Shown: in pieces, positions 17,601 to 25,864 of the stretch
Layout of the letters: each line of letters begins with the position of its first letter
Position numbering within the stretch: position 1 is the first letter of the stretch
Source of the DNA: Synechococcus sp. CS-1331
GTDB lineage: Bacteria; Cyanobacteriota; Cyanobacteriia; PCC-6307; Cyanobiaceae
Direction of reading: 5' to 3'
Assembly: GCA_025127975.1 (NCBI GenBank)
Contig: JAHLYQ010000001.1
Span: forward strand, 1-48,892
Length of the DNA stretch: 48,892 bases
Notes under the pieces: model-generated
Seen by the model: the letters and a program-made list of their open reading frames with translations, nothing else
Database searches by the model: none
Told to the model about the DNA's origin: nothing
Made by a program: the position numbers and the translations under genes

Positions 17601-18650
17601 TGGGGCACCGACAACATCAAAACCTACGGCGAATCGCTGGCCCAGATCCTCTGGTTTATCGGCGTGCGGCCCGTGGCCGACTCCCTCGGCCGGGTAAACA
17701 AGCTGGAGCTGATCACCCTTGAGGAGCTGGGCCGGCCCCGCATCGATGTGGTGGTGAACTGCAGTGGGGTATTCCGCGACCTCTTCATCAACCAGATGGG
17801 CCTGATCGACCAGGGCGTGAAGATGGCAGCTGAGGCCGATGAGCCCCTAGATATGAACTTCGTGCGCCGCCACGCCCTTGAACAGGCGGCGGCCCAGGGC
17901 GTATCCCTGCGGGATGCGGCTACACGGGTTTTCTCCAATGCCAGCGGCAGCTACAGCTCCAACGTCAACCTGGCGGTGGAAAACAGCACCTGGGAAGAGG
18001 AGGATGAATTGCAGGAGATGTATCTCTCCCGCAAAACCTTTGCCTTCAATGCCGACAACCCTGGCGAGATGAATCAAAACCGCGAAGTGTTCGAATCAGC
18101 CATGAAGACGGCCGATGTAACCTTCCAAAACCTGGATTCCGCCGAAATCTCGCTCACCGATGTGAGCCACTACTTCGATTCCGATCCCACCAAGCTGATT
18201 GCGGGCCTGCGCGACGACGGCAAGGCTCCTGCCAGCTACATCGCCGACACCACCACAGCTAACGCCCAGGTGCGCTCCTTGAGCGAAACCATTCGCCTCG
18301 ATTCACGCACCAAGCTGCTCAACCCCAAGTGGTATGAGGGCATGCTCAATAGCGGGTATGAGGGCGTGAGGGAGGTGGCCAAACGGCTCAACTTCACCCT
18401 CGGTTGGAGTGCCACCAGCGGCGCGGTGGACAACTTCGTATATGAGGATGCCAATGACACCTTCATCAATGACCCGGAGATGCGCAAGCGGCTGATGGAG
18501 CTCAATCCCCACAGCTTCCGCCGCATCGTGGGCACCCTGCTGGAAGTCAATGGCCGCGGCTACTGGGAAACCAGCGACGAAAACATCGCCCAGCTCCAGG
18601 AGATCTACCAGGAGATCGAAGACCGGATTGAGGGGGTTACGAAGGCATAA
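14646..18650 (+). CDS. chlH: Magnesium chelatase subunit H
   Basis: A 1334-residue porphyrin-binding subunit of Mg-chelatase, which with ChlI and ChlD inserts Mg2+ into protoporphyrin IX, the first committed step to chlorophyll. The ATG at 14646 gives the normal length and N-terminus; the frame is open upstream to 14205 only as a shadow of dapB. The N-terminal DUF3479 domain (about 25-190) is followed by the CobN/Mg-chelatase core, with [19 protein letters not shown] near residues 614-632. The intact long C-terminus ends in a helical [11 protein letters not shown]. No partner chelatase genes are nearby. The antitoxin remnant behind its TAA stop is in the same reading frame. Confidence 0.97.
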   Translation: MFTQVRSTNRRVSPGEVNGRAVMKAVYVVLEPQYQHALTQAANSLNDQNGPLAIELSGYLIEELRDPQNYADFQADVAAADVFIASLIFIEDLAQKVVEAVAPHSDRLKAAVVFPSMPEVMRLNKLGTFSMAQLGQSKSAIASFMKKRKEASGAGFQDAMLKLLNTLPTVLKYLPVEKAQDARSFMLSFQYWLGGTPDNLRNFLLMLADKYVFPRAECDRAAVVVAEPEVFPDLGIWHPLAPGMFTDLKEYLNWTSSRTDLSEKALQGPLIGLVLQRSHIVTGDEAHYVAIIQELEYRGARVIPVFCGGLDFTKPVNAFFYDPLNPDVPLVDGVVSLTGFALVGGPARQDHPKAIEVLQKLNRPYMVALPLVFQTTQEWEESDLGLHPVQVALQIAIPELDGAIEPIVLSGRDDATGKAHTLQDRVEAIAERSIRWASLRVKPRALKKLAITVFSFPPDKGNVGTAAYLDVFGSIHRVLEEMKLKGYDVQNLPPTAKALMEAVINDPEALQGAPELSIAHRMSVAEYERLTPYSERLEENWGKPPGNLNSDGTNLLIYGRHFGNVFVGVQPTFGYEGDPMRLLYSRSASPHHGFAAYYTYLEKVWGADAVLHFGTHGSLEFMPGKQMGMSETCYPDSLIGALPNLYYYAANNPSEATIAKRRGYASTISYLTPPAENAGLYRGLKEMGELVGSYQQLRESSRGVQIVNAIVETARQCNLDKDVSLPELDAAQLDLDARDSVVGAVYRQLMEIESRLLPCGLHTIGKPPTAEEAIATLVNIAALERDEDGLRSLPALLAESRGRTISDIYKGNDAGALADVELNRVITEVCRAAVASMVKAVTGADGRVTLRQNFAWLFALLERFGFQLPSPWLSSCRAAGFPGVDQAELDKLFGYLRFCLEQICADMEMESLLKALDGEYVLPGPGGDPIRNPGVLPSGKNIHALDPQSIPTRAAIAAAKVVVDRLIERQKAEQGAWPETIACVLWGTDNIKTYGESLAQILWFIGVRPVADSLGRVNKLELITLEELGRPRIDVVVNCSGVFRDLFINQMGLIDQGVKMAAEADEPLDMNFVRRHALEQAAAQGVSLRDAATRVFSNASGSYSSNVNLAVENSTWEEEDELQEMYLSRKTFAFNADNPGEMNQNREVFESAMKTADVTFQNLDSAEISLTDVSHYFDSDPTKLIAGLRDDGKAPASYIADTTTANAQVRSLSETIRLDSRTKLLNPKWYEGMLNSGYEGVREVAKRLNFTLGWSATSGAVDNFVYEDANDTFINDPEMRKRLMELNPHSFRRIVGTLLEVNGRGYWETSDENIAQLQEIYQEIEDRIEGVTKA

Positions 18651-18653
18651 GCC

Positions 18654-18869
18654 GCTAGAGCAGTAGGGCTGTGGGCGGTGCTGCGGCAAGTGGCAGAAGG
18701 AAGGGTTTTCACAGTTGAATCCCACGGCCGACCGGTTGCCACCTTGGCGCCGGCTAAAACCGCCGACGCGTCCCACTCGGCTTCCCGTCGCGCCCTCCTA
18801 AATCGACTGGCCAACCAGCCTGCAGGCGGTGGTTGCCGCACATGGCGTAGAGATGAGCTTTACGACTGA
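18654..18869 (+). pseudogene. Beheaded Phd/YefM-type antitoxin remnant
   Basis: The frame reads VLRQVAEGRVFTVESHGRP, the middle of a Phd/YefM antitoxin, and ends with the usual WRRDELYD tail. The N-terminal DNA-binding part (about 20-25 residues, normally starting M-K-x-V-x-x-x-E-L-R) is missing: in-frame sequence upstream runs straight to the chlH TAA at 18648-18650 with no good start. The nearest start is a GTG at 18678. No PIN toxin follows; the neighbouring gene is on the other strand. It is most simply a leftover of a deleted toxin-antitoxin locus. Confidence 0.65.
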
Positions 18870-19237
18870 TGCGGGCCGCACGCCTCTTTGACCACATCAC
18901 TCCGCAAAAACATGATCTGCTCAAGGATGAGGCTGCGATCATCACGGAGTGGAAACGGACCCTCTTCATAACGAGCCTCCACTGCATAGGGCTGGAGGCT
19001 GAGCAGGGCGGGATCCAGTTCCAATCCCGCCAACAGGGCCAACTCCTGAAGCATGTGCGTGAAGGGAGGGCGCTGATCGTCGAGCACTATGCGAGCCTTC
19101 AGCAACTTCTCCACGCTCTGCTGGGCGGTGAAACCCCACTCCTCATCGGGATAGGCGGGATCCAGGTTCAGCCTCAGGGCCTGCAGATGGCGATCCACGA
19201 GGGCAAGCAGCACCCGGGCGTCCTCTTGAGGAGTCAT
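18860..19237 (-). CDS. HEPN domain toxin-like protein (HepT family)
   Basis: A 125-residue helical protein. The helix QQSVEKLLKARIVL (about 39-52) and the Rx4H motif (Arg56-His61, RPPFTH) are those of HEPN ribonucleases. In the HepT family the motif is usually RX4HXY and the tyrosine is AMPylated by the partner; here the position is Leu63. Its ATG overlaps the stop of the nucleotidyltransferase gene (ATGA), the standard MNT-HEPN order. The 3' end overlaps the antitoxin remnant on the other strand by ten bases. Confidence 0.8.
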   Translation of the reverse strand: MTPQEDARVLLALVDRHLQALRLNLDPAYPDEEWGFTAQQSVEKLLKARIVLDDQRPPFTHMLQELALLAGLELDPALLSLQPYAVEARYEEGPFPLRDDRSLILEQIMFLRSDVVKEACGPHQS

Positions 19238-19638
19238 GGCTGCACCACCAGCACCACACCATGGCGGGCAGCCTCGCTGATCACGTGCCAGCGGGAGCCG
19301 GCCAGGCGGGCGGCATCAGCCGAGCCACTCAACACCAGATCAACCGAGATAGGGAGATGCTGCAAAGGCCGGAAATGGCGCCACCAGCTGGCCACCTTGG
19401 CCTCACCCTCAAGATGGGGAGTACGCTCCACCACGAGTAGATCCACATCCGACGTGGGACTGGCCGTGCCCGTGGCGCGGGAGCCAAACAGCACCAAGGA
19501 CTGAACCGTGGCATCGGCAGCAATCTGCTGCAAGGCTGCCTCCAAACGCTGCTGAAGCCCATCCTCCAGCCCTGGCCCCAAGTTCGGCAGGGTAAAGGGC
19601 TGGGGTGTGGTCCAGTCAGCGAGGGCGAGGCTGGTCAT
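19234..19638 (-). CDS. MNT-type nucleotidyltransferase antitoxin (MntA-like)
   Basis: A 134-residue protein from the ATG at 19638 (an upstream frame to 19776 overlaps the PIN gene and is rejected). The minimal nucleotidyltransferase signature is present: GS at 52-53, ten residues, then DVD at 64-66 (GSX10DXD), for metal-dependent AMP transfer. In the MntA-HepT system it neutralises its HEPN partner by AMPylation. The third catalytic Asp is probably in the V-D-L-V-L strand near residues 101-105. Coupled to the HEPN gene by a 4-base overlap. Confidence 0.8.
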   Translation of the reverse strand: MTSLALADWTTPQPFTLPNLGPGLEDGLQQRLEAALQQIAADATVQSLVLFGSRATGTASPTSDVDLLVVERTPHLEGEAKVASWWRHFRPLQHLPISVDLVLSGSADAARLAGSRWHVISEAARHGVVLVVQP

Positions 19639-19685
19639 GGAGCCATTCTGGTCGAACACAAAGCCGAGCGGTAGACCTCGCCCGA

Positions 19686-20114
19686 TCAGGAACAAATCAC
19701 AGCAAACGGATTGCGCACCGTGACCGTGCCATAGGTTTCGCCATCGCTCATGTCTTCGGAGAGCACAAGGGTGCAACCGGATTGCTGGGCAGCGGCCAGA
19801 ATTGCGGCATCCCAGTAGGACAGGGGATAGGCCTGATGCAAGGCAAGGGCGCCGTGAAGCACGGCGCTATCCACGGGCTGCACATTGAAGCGTTCCCAGC
19901 TGCCGATCAGGGCCACCGCATCGGCCAAGGCGAGACGGTCTGCGCGAGTAGCGCGTGTCGCCTGAACATAGAACTCCTGAAAAACCTGCACAGACACTGT
20001 CCAGTCGTCCTCGTTGAGCAGATAGCGGGCGAGCTGGCGCTTGAGTGCCTCAGCGGGCGTGGTGCTCACGGCATAGAGCAACACGTTGGTGTCGAGAAAG
20101 CAGCCGGCCGTCAT
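19686..20114 (-). CDS. PIN-domain ribonuclease toxin (VapC-like)
   Basis: A 142-residue PIN-domain protein. The acidic active-site set is intact: Asp8 (FLDTNVLLY), Glu47 (VFQEF), Asp102 (SYWDAAI) and Glu120/Asp121 near the end. It is preceded by a ribbon-helix-helix antitoxin gene with an ATGA overlap, giving a complete VapBC-type pair. VapC toxins cut tRNA or rRNA; the target of this one is unknown. Confidence 0.85.
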   Translation of the reverse strand: MTAGCFLDTNVLLYAVSTTPAEALKRQLARYLLNEDDWTVSVQVFQEFYVQATRATRADRLALADAVALIGSWERFNVQPVDSAVLHGALALHQAYPLSYWDAAILAAAQQSGCTLVLSEDMSDGETYGTVTVRNPFAVICS

Positions 20115-20377
20115 GCAGGCTGGCGCTCCCGGTTGTGCAACTGGTTGCGCGGCTGACGATCAGCGGCCGAGAGGCCACGGCCCTGCTGATCGAGGCGGCG
20201 AAACAGCTCGTCTTGGGCTAGGCGGCGGGGATCAACGTCCGAAACACTGCCGGGCTCCGCCGAGAGAGAGACGAGGTAGTCGCGCACCAGCGCTGAAACC
20301 GACGTGCCGTGGCGCGCGGCATGGATGCGGGCCCGCCGATGAACCTCCTCAGCCACAGAAACTGTGATGTTTTTCAT
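20111..20377 (-). CDS. Ribbon-helix-helix antitoxin of the PIN toxin
   Basis: An 88-residue antitoxin. Residues about 1-35 (MKNITVSVAEEVHRRARIHA, then GTSVSALVRDYLVSL) form a ribbon-helix-helix DNA-binding domain like CopG/VapB; the rest is a disordered, charged tail that would wrap the toxin. It overlaps the PIN gene by 4 bases. The upstream segment has a TAATAC-type -10 candidate and would hold its operator, but no clear inverted repeat was established. Confidence 0.8.
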   Translation of the reverse strand: MKNITVSVAEEVHRRARIHAARHGTSVSALVRDYLVSLSAEPGSVSDVDPRRLAQDELFRRLDQQGRGLSAADRQPRNQLHNRERQPA

Positions 20378-20483
20378 GCATCCACAGTATTACAGCCATT
20401 TCGGCTGAGCGCTGAGAGCCGCGCCAGTGGCTTTGCCAGCTTAGTCGACTAATTAAGTTGCATTCAAACGCGCAGCAGACCAG
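20378..20483. other. Gap between two toxin-antitoxin loci
   Basis: Short non-coding stretch with lower GC in its right half (around 20443-20462). It should hold the promoter of the RHH antitoxin gene (minus) and once of the broken locus to the right (plus). No feature can be assigned firmly. Confidence 0.4.
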
Positions 20484-20673
20484 ATGCGACAGGTGAACAT
20501 GCACGAGGTGCAAAGCGGGCCGACCCATGGTGCGCGTCACGCCGCTGGACCAGGGCGATGGGGCCACCGCACAGATCCGGCGCTTGGGGCTGCTGGCAGG
20601 GCAATGCCAGGTGCCCGACAACTTTGACCAGATGGCAGCAGAGCAGATCGCCGCTCTGTTTGAAGAAGCCTGA
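20484..20673 (+). pseudogene. Broken antitoxin gene (internal deletion and frameshift)
   Basis: The start MRQVNMHE (ATG at 20484) is the opening of a Phd/VapB-like antitoxin. After about ten residues that frame leaves the family pattern, while another frame from 20527 gives the expected C-terminal half: P-M-V-R-V-T-P-L-D, then RLGLLAGQCQVPDNFDQM and ending AALFEEA. About 20 residues in between (normally A-K-T-x-L-S-x-L-V...) are absent and the two parts are out of frame. The fragment from 20527 alone would encode 48 residues. Confidence 0.7.
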
Positions 20674-20692
20674 GCAGGGCGATGGGATCACC
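20551..20692 (+). repeat. 18-bp direct repeat pair in the broken locus
   Basis: Copies at 20551-20568 and 20675-20692 (CAGGGCGATGGG followed by two variable bases and CACC) match at 16 of 18 positions. The second copy sits where the toxin's first codons are expected. Confidence 0.6.
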
Positions 20693-21041
20693 AGAACGAC
20701 TGCCCACTGGATTGGCGTCCATGCTGGAGAGCCCATTGAACACGCCGGTGTTCAGCGTGGCCAGCCTGTGGGAGCTGGTGATCAAGCGCGCTCTGGGGCG
20801 CCCCAATTTCAATGTGGAACCGGCTGTGCTGCGCAGGGCCCTACTCGATGGTGGCTGGCAGGAGCTGACGATCGAAGCGCACCAAGCCCTGGCCGTGGCC
20901 AACCTGCCGCCGCTGCATCGCGTTCCCATAGATCGGCTGCTGCTGGCCCAGGCCAGTGCCGATGGCTTGTTGCTGATCACGGCCGATCCACAGCTGGCGG
21001 CCTACCCGGGGCCGGTGCGACGAATGGACACACGGAAGTAA
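20682..21041 (+). pseudogene. N-terminally truncated PIN toxin
   Basis: A 119-residue frame matching a PIN toxin from about residue 15 onwards: FSVASLWELVIKRALGRP, LPPLHRVPIDRLLLAQ and ITADPQLAAY. The first strand with the essential Asp-Thr-His/Asn motif is missing, so it should be inactive as a nuclease. The region that should encode it instead contains an 18-base near copy of sequence inside the preceding antitoxin remnant (20551-20568 versus 20675-20692). With that remnant it is a decayed toxin-antitoxin locus. Confidence 0.7.
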
Positions 21042-21078
21042 GACGGCAAAATAGAGGAGCCCATTCGACACGCAGGCC

Positions 21079-21216
21079 GTGACCTCGGAGCTGGCAACGC
21101 TGACATCGAAAGGTCAGGTGACTGTGCCCAAAAAGGTGCGTGATGGCGCGAAGCCCCTGGCGATCATGGGCAAGGGTTCATTCACCACATCCCAGGAGTG
21201 GATGCGCCCCCGGTGA
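21079..21216 (+). pseudogene. AbrB/MazE-type antitoxin head, truncated
   Basis: From a GTG, the first ~24 residues read T-S-E-L-A-T-L-T-S-K-G-Q-V-T-V-P-K-K-V-R-D, the swapped-hairpin DNA-binding start of AbrB/SpoVT-type antitoxins. After V-R-D the pattern is lost; the frame continues through antisense sequence of the GH10 remnant and stops at 21214-21216. The break point is at about 21147-21165. Confidence 0.7.
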
Positions 21217-21671
21217 ACACCCACCAACCAGGTGATGTACTGGCGCAGGTGCTCACGCAATGTTTCGGGAGTCGATTTCTCCAACCATTCCGGCAGCTGT
21301 TCATGCCAGACCAGTGTGTGTCCGCGAAAGCGCATGCCACCGGGCCCAAACAGTTGCTCGATCGCGGTGAAGTCCGACAGATCACGGATACCAGGAACGG
21401 GATTGACCACCGCCCACTTGAGTGCATTCTCAGGCACCAACACACTGGCGTGATTCTTCACAAGCTGCACGAACTCGGAATCGTTCTGGGCCTGTCGATC
21501 GAAACTACTGCCCCAGAACCAATGGCGTCTGGATGCCGTCTGGTTGAAGGAGGAACAGGCGTGGGCAACCTCCGAGCCGAGGGCTCCGGGAGGTGTTGCC
21601 TGCGCAGGGCCAGGCAGCAGCAGCGGCGCAAACACCGCCACAGCAACCAGCCAGCGCTCACACCAGGCCAT
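21114..21671 (-). pseudogene. Truncated GH10 endo-1,4-beta-xylanase-like gene
   Basis: Starts with a signal peptide (about residues 1-25, WLVAVAVFAPLLLPGPAQA) and continues as a glycoside hydrolase family 10 domain: FWGSSFD, VPENALKW, RFRGHTLVWHEQLPEWL and WDVVNEPL, whose Glu is the acid/base residue. The second half with the nucleophile Glu is missing; after NEPL the frame runs into the AbrB remnant. The ATG overlaps the folP stop by 14 bases. The intact gene would encode a secreted polysaccharide-degrading enzyme; this copy should be inactive. Confidence 0.75.
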
Positions 21672-22518
21672 CGGGGCCAGCCAATGCTGCTGCCATTCGC
21701 ACCACCTGGGCGATCGGGCCCACATCGTGGACCCGCAGCACCCCAACCCCCTGGCCCACCGCCAGGGCGCAGACGGTGGCGGTGCCCCAGAGCCGCGCCC
21801 GGGGCCGCGGTTCATTGAGCACTGCGCCAATGAAGCGTTTGCGCGAGGGGCCCAGGAGCAGCGGATAGCCGCCGGCCGCCAACTCCGGCAGGCGGCTAAG
21901 TAACTCCAGATTGTGCGCGGTGGTCTTGGCGAAGCCCAGGCCGGGATCCCAGACAAGCTGCTCAGCCCGCACCCCAGCAGCCAGCAGGGCAGCTGTGGCG
22001 TCCTCCAACTCGGCCCGCACCTCCACCACCACATCGCCATAGACGGCCAGGCCATCCATCGAGTCGCTGTCTCCCCGGCTGTGCATCAGAACGTAGGTGC
22101 AGGCCCAGTGAGCCACCAGCGCGGCCATGGCCGGATCGCGCAGACCACTGGCCCCGTGCACATCATTGACCCAGTCGGCCCCGGCAGCCAGGGCAGCCCC
22201 AGCCACCTCAGCGTGGAAAGTATCCACCGAGAGGGTGGCCTGGGGATAGGCAGCCCGGATCGACTCGAGAGCGGGCAGCAGCCGCTCCAGCTCCCGCTGG
22301 GGGCCCACCGCCTCGGCCCCGGGACGGGTGCTCTGGCCGCCGAGGTCGAGCACATCTGCCCCCTGGGCGAGGAGCAGCCCTGCCCTGCGCACAGCCTGGT
22401 CCACGCCATGGATGCAGCCTCCGTCACTGAAGGAGTCGGGAGTGAGATTCATCACCCCCATCAACAGCGACCGCTGACCCCAGCGGAAGCCGGAATCAGC
22501 CCGCAGCGGCCCCCTCAC
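21658..22518 (-). CDS. folP: Dihydropteroate synthase
   Basis: A 286-residue TIM-barrel enzyme joining p-aminobenzoate to the pterin diphosphate in folate synthesis. Visible motifs are [15 protein letters not shown] (about 20-34), GGQSTRPGA (about 60-68), [10 protein letters not shown], and the ending GPSRKRFIG near 223-231, which bind pterin and pABA. The GTG start overlaps the tpiA stop (GTGA), so the two are coupled. Confidence 0.95.
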   Translation of the reverse strand: MRGPLRADSGFRWGQRSLLMGVMNLTPDSFSDGGCIHGVDQAVRRAGLLLAQGADVLDLGGQSTRPGAEAVGPQRELERLLPALESIRAAYPQATLSVDTFHAEVAGAALAAGADWVNDVHGASGLRDPAMAALVAHWACTYVLMHSRGDSDSMDGLAVYGDVVVEVRAELEDATAALLAAGVRAEQLVWDPGLGFAKTTAHNLELLSRLPELAAGGYPLLLGPSRKRFIGAVLNEPRPRARLWGTATVCALAVGQGVGVLRVHDVGPIAQVVRMAAALAGPDGLV

Positions 22519-23255
22519 ATCCGCTCGGGCTCCTGGTAGTTGGCGATGCGGGCGAAGCTCACCGGGTCGAGCGCAGCCCCCCCCACCAGCACGCCGTCGA
22601 TCTCTGGCTGGGCCATCAGGTCGTCGATGGTGGCGGGATTGACCGACCCCCCGTACTGCACCGTGACGCCGGGATTGCCCACCCAGCCGCGAATCAACCC
22701 ACAGATGCGGTTTGCCTCCTCGGCGGCGCAGGTTTTACCGGTGCCGATCGCCCAGATCGGCTCGTAGGCGACGATCAGGGAGGTGGGATCCACCTCCTCG
22801 AGGCCCTGCTCAATCTGGCGATGAATCACCCGCTCGGTTTCGTTTGATTCGCGCTGATCCAGGCTCTCGCCCACGCAGAGGATCGGGATCAACCCATGGC
22901 GCTGGGCGTTGCGGGCCCGCAAGTTGATCTGCTCGTCGCTCTCGCTGTAGTACTTGCGGGGCTCACTGTGACCGACGATCGCGTGGCTGACACCATGTTC
23001 CAGCAGCATCGGCGCCGAGATCATGCCGGTGTAGGCACCCTGGTCTTCCCAGTGCACGTTCTGGCCGGCAATCTGCACGCCGGCCCCCTCCAGGTGGCGG
23101 CAGAGGGTGGGGATGGAGGTAAAGGGCGGCGCGATAACCACCTCCCGATCGTTGGGCAAATCGGCGATTAGGGGCCTGAAAACGGCTGCAAACACCCGCG
23201 TCTCCGCGCAGGTCATGTGCATCTTCCAGTTGCCCGCGATCACAGCCTTACGCAC
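22515..23255 (-). CDS. tpiA: Triosephosphate isomerase
   Basis: A 246-residue TIM-barrel enzyme interconverting dihydroxyacetone phosphate and glyceraldehyde 3-phosphate (Calvin cycle and glycolysis). The start is a GTG at 23255 with a GGAG nine bases upstream and gives [13 protein letters not shown]; the open frame to 23540 is a shadow of the S4 gene. Catalytic residues are visible: Asn10 and Lys12 region, His in IVGHSEPRK (about 95) and Glu in [12 protein letters not shown] (about 166). Confidence 0.97.
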   Translation of the reverse strand: MRKAVIAGNWKMHMTCAETRVFAAVFRPLIADLPNDREVVIAPPFTSIPTLCRHLEGAGVQIAGQNVHWEDQGAYTGMISAPMLLEHGVSHAIVGHSEPRKYYSESDEQINLRARNAQRHGLIPILCVGESLDQRESNETERVIHRQIEQGLEEVDPTSLIVAYEPIWAIGTGKTCAAEEANRICGLIRGWVGNPGVTVQYGGSVNPATIDDLMAQPEIDGVLVGGAALDPVSFARIANYQEPERM

Positions 23256-23284
23256 CGGCGCCAGCTCCGTACTGTCAGCAAAAC

Positions 23285-23482
23285 CTAATGGTCCGCGGGC
23301 CGCTCTCCCATGAACAGCACCTCCTGACCGTTGATGGTCACCGCATCCCCCAGGGCCAGCTGACGACCCCGCCGGGTTTCGATGCTGCCGTTCACCTGCA
23401 CATCGCCGCGCTGGATGCGCAGCTTGGCCTCCCCGCCGGTGCCCACCAGGCCCTGGTACTTGAGGAATTGGTCGAGTTTCAA
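23285..23482 (-). CDS. S4-domain RNA-binding protein
   Basis: A 65-residue S4 domain ([18 protein letters not shown], then [15 protein letters not shown]) of the small YaaA/YbcJ type that binds structured RNA. The likely start is a TTG at 23482; ATG starts further upstream (to 23587) would extend it into the divergent exporter gene. It lies 29 bases before tpiA and is probably co-transcribed with tpiA and folP. Confidence 0.75.
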   Translation of the reverse strand: MKLDQFLKYQGLVGTGGEAKLRIQRGDVQVNGSIETRRGRQLALGDAVTINGQEVLFMGERPADH

Positions 23483-23530
23483 AGCTGGGGCTGCAAAGGG
23501 GCCTGCAAGAGTGGGCGATAGCGTGAAGCC

Positions 23531-25270
23531 ATGCTTGCACCGCCCACGGCCGGGTTTCGAAAGCTCTGGCCGCTGCTGAAGCCCCACTCCCGGCGCCTCG
23601 CCGCCGGGGGACTGTGCATGCTCATCTTTGTGGCCTGCTGGCCCCTGCTGGCCTGGCTGGCCGGCCAGCTGATCCCCGCCATCGGCGCCGGCAACTTCCC
23701 GCTGGTGGCGCGCACCATCGCCGCGGCCCTGGGATTATTTCTAGTGCAAAAGGCCGCCCAATTCGGCCAGGACACCCTGTTGGCCGGCCCGGCCCTGCGG
23801 GTGAGCCAGGAGCTGCGCCGGGGGCTGTTTGCCCGGCTGCAACGGCTCGAATTCGGCGCCCTTGAAAAGCTCTCGGCTGGCGACCTCACCTATCGGCTCA
23901 CCGAGGATGCGGACCGGGTGGGGGAGGTGATCTACAAGACCATCCAGGACACAATCCCCAGCGCCCTGCAGCTGGTGGTGGTGCTCGGCTACATGGTGTG
24001 GCTCGATCCGCCCCTGGCCCTGGCCACCCTGCTGCTCGCCCCGGTGGTGGTGGTGCTGGTGAGCAGCTTCGGCGCCCGGGTGATGGCGGCGGCAGAACGC
24101 AGCCAGAAGCAGGTGAGTGAGTTGGCCGGCTTGCTGGGCGAGGCGATCACCGGCCTTCCCCTGGTGCGGGCCTTTGCGGCCGAACCCTGGCTGCAGCAAC
24201 GGTTCGACACCGAAATCGAACTGCACCGCCGGGCCCGCTACCGCACCCTCAAGCTGCTGGCCCTGCAGCACCCGGTGGTGGGCTTCCTCGAAGCGGCCGG
24301 CATTCTCACCGTGCTGCTGATCGGCGCCGCCCGCATTCAGGCCGGCGGCCTCAATAGCCAGGGGTTCAGCAGCTACGTGGCAGCGTTGCTGATGCTGATC
24401 GATCCGATCTCCCACCTCACCACCAACTTCAACGAGTTCCAGCAGGGCCAGGCCTCGCTGAGGCGGTTGCGGGCAATTGAGGCCGAGCCGGTGGAGGCCC
24501 CCGACCGTCCTGGCGCCCAGCCCCTGGGCAAGGTGCGCGGCGCTTTGGTGCTCGAGCAGGTGCTCTTCGGCTATGACGCCGCCCGACCGGTGCTCCACAA
24601 CCTCAACTTGAGCGTCGAACCGGGCCAGGTGGTGGCCCTGGTGGGGCCATCCGGCGCCGGCAAGAGCACCCTCTTCTCGCTGCTGTTGCGCTTCAACACC
24701 GCCCAATCGGGCCGGGTGCTGCTCGATGGCCACAACCTGGCCGACCTGCGGGCCCGGGAGCTGCGCCGGGCCGTGGCCCTGGTGCCCCAGCAGAGCAGCG
24801 TGTTCTCGGGCACGGTGGCCGAGGCGATCGCCTTCGGCCGGCCCGCCACGGAGGCGGCGATCCGCAAGGCGGCCCAGCTGGCCAATGCCTCCAGCTTCAT
24901 CGAGGCCCTGCCCCAGGGCTACGCCAGCCGCATCGAGGAGCGGGGCAGCAATTTCTCCGGCGGCCAACTGCAAAGGCTGGCGATCGCCCGCGCCGTCCTC
25001 GGCAACCCGGCGGTGCTGCTGCTCGATGAGGCCACCAGTGCCCTCGATGCGGAGGCCGAGGAGGCGGTGCAGCGGGGCCTGGAGCAGGCGATGGCCGGCC
25101 GCACCGTGCTGGTGATCGCCCACCGGTTGGCGACAGTGCAGGGAGCCAACCGGATCCTGGTGCTCGATGGCGGGCGGATCGTTGAGCAGGGCAGCCACAA
25201 TGAGCTGATGGCCAGCGGCGGCCGCTACCGCGACCTCTGCGAGCGCCAGTTCATCCACCTGCAAGCCTGA
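23531..25270 (+). CDS. ABC exporter, fused membrane and ATPase domains
   Basis: A 579-residue type IV half-transporter that works as a dimer. Six transmembrane helices lie in the first ~310 residues, with a [14 protein letters not shown] intracellular loop. The ATPase part has Walker [10 protein letters not shown] (about 373-381), signature FSGGQLQR (about 475), Walker [13 protein letters not shown] (about 495-506) and an AHRL switch region. The organisation resembles MsbA/multidrug and lipid exporters; the cargo is unknown. Its stop overlaps the next ATG by one base (TGATG). Confidence 0.9.
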   Translation: MLAPPTAGFRKLWPLLKPHSRRLAAGGLCMLIFVACWPLLAWLAGQLIPAIGAGNFPLVARTIAAALGLFLVQKAAQFGQDTLLAGPALRVSQELRRGLFARLQRLEFGALEKLSAGDLTYRLTEDADRVGEVIYKTIQDTIPSALQLVVVLGYMVWLDPPLALATLLLAPVVVVLVSSFGARVMAAAERSQKQVSELAGLLGEAITGLPLVRAFAAEPWLQQRFDTEIELHRRARYRTLKLLALQHPVVGFLEAAGILTVLLIGAARIQAGGLNSQGFSSYVAALLMLIDPISHLTTNFNEFQQGQASLRRLRAIEAEPVEAPDRPGAQPLGKVRGALVLEQVLFGYDAARPVLHNLNLSVEPGQVVALVGPSGAGKSTLFSLLLRFNTAQSGRVLLDGHNLADLRARELRRAVALVPQQSSVFSGTVAEAIAFGRPATEAAIRKAAQLANASSFIEALPQGYASRIEERGSNFSGGQLQRLAIARAVLGNPAVLLLDEATSALDAEAEEAVQRGLEQAMAGRTVLVIAHRLATVQGANRILVLDGGRIVEQGSHNELMASGGRYRDLCERQFIHLQA

Positions 25271-25566
25271 TGACTTGGGAGTACAGGGTGATCCACATCA
25301 ATGTGGAGAGCGGCAATCCGCCCGGGCCGCCCTCACCCAAGGCAGACAGCGAGCGGCTGGGGGGAGCGCTCAGCCCCGAATTTCTGCAGCGGGAATTCCC
25401 CCAGCAATACGACGCCGCTGCCACCAAGCCACGCCACCCGGCCGAGCAGCTGCAGTTCTTTCTCAATGCCCTCGGCAAGGAGAACTGGGAGATGGTGGAG
25501 GCAGCCCAGGTGGGGCCGCTGCTGATGTTTTTTTTCAAGCGGCCGGGTCCCACCCCCCTATCGTGA
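25270..25566 (+). CDS. DUF4177-like small protein
   Basis: A 98-residue protein starting T-W-E-Y-R-V-I-H-I-N and ending with a FFLNALGKENWEMVEAAQ motif and a strand, LLMFFFKRP. This strand-helix-strand pattern (EY+V...LN.LG.EGWE+V) is that of DUF4177-type proteins. The middle is proline-rich and probably disordered. Coupled to the exporter by a one-base overlap. Function unknown. Confidence 0.65.
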   Translation: MTWEYRVIHINVESGNPPGPPSPKADSERLGGALSPEFLQREFPQQYDAAATKPRHPAEQLQFFLNALGKENWEMVEAAQVGPLLMFFFKRPGPTPLS

Positions 25567-25587
25567 GGGGTACCAAATTCCGTTTCC

Positions 25588-25824
25588 GTGGACATCGTCA
25601 GCCCCAACACCACAGGCAGCCAGCCGCCCGTGCTCACCTTCGAGGGCAAGCGCTACGACCTCAACAGCCTGCCTGATGAGCTCAAGGAGCTGGTGCGGGG
25701 CATGCAGGTCGCCGATGCCCAGCTGCGCATGCATGAGGACACCCTGAAGGTGCTTGCCGTGGGCAGGCAGGCGATGGCCAGCCAGCTCAACGACAAGCTC
25801 CAGGCCATCACCCCCATGCCCTGA
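25588..25824 (+). CDS. DUF6447-like small protein
   Basis: A 78-residue protein from a GTG. A short strand (VLTFEGKRYDLNSLPDELK) leads into a long helix (LVRGMQVADAQLRMHEDTLK) typical of the cyanobacterial DUF6447 type. It follows the previous gene by 21 bases and is probably in the same transcript. Function unknown. Confidence 0.6.
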   Translation: MDIVSPNTTGSQPPVLTFEGKRYDLNSLPDELKELVRGMQVADAQLRMHEDTLKVLAVGRQAMASQLNDKLQAITPMP

Positions 25825-25864
25825 ACAGGCCAGGCCATAGCAAGCGCATGAGCAAGCGCAAGAC

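Noticed and set aside
18650..21671. Insertion sequence or prophage as the cause of the decay island
   Set aside because: No transposase, integrase, terminal repeats or target duplication could be found; only TA genes and remnants are seen.
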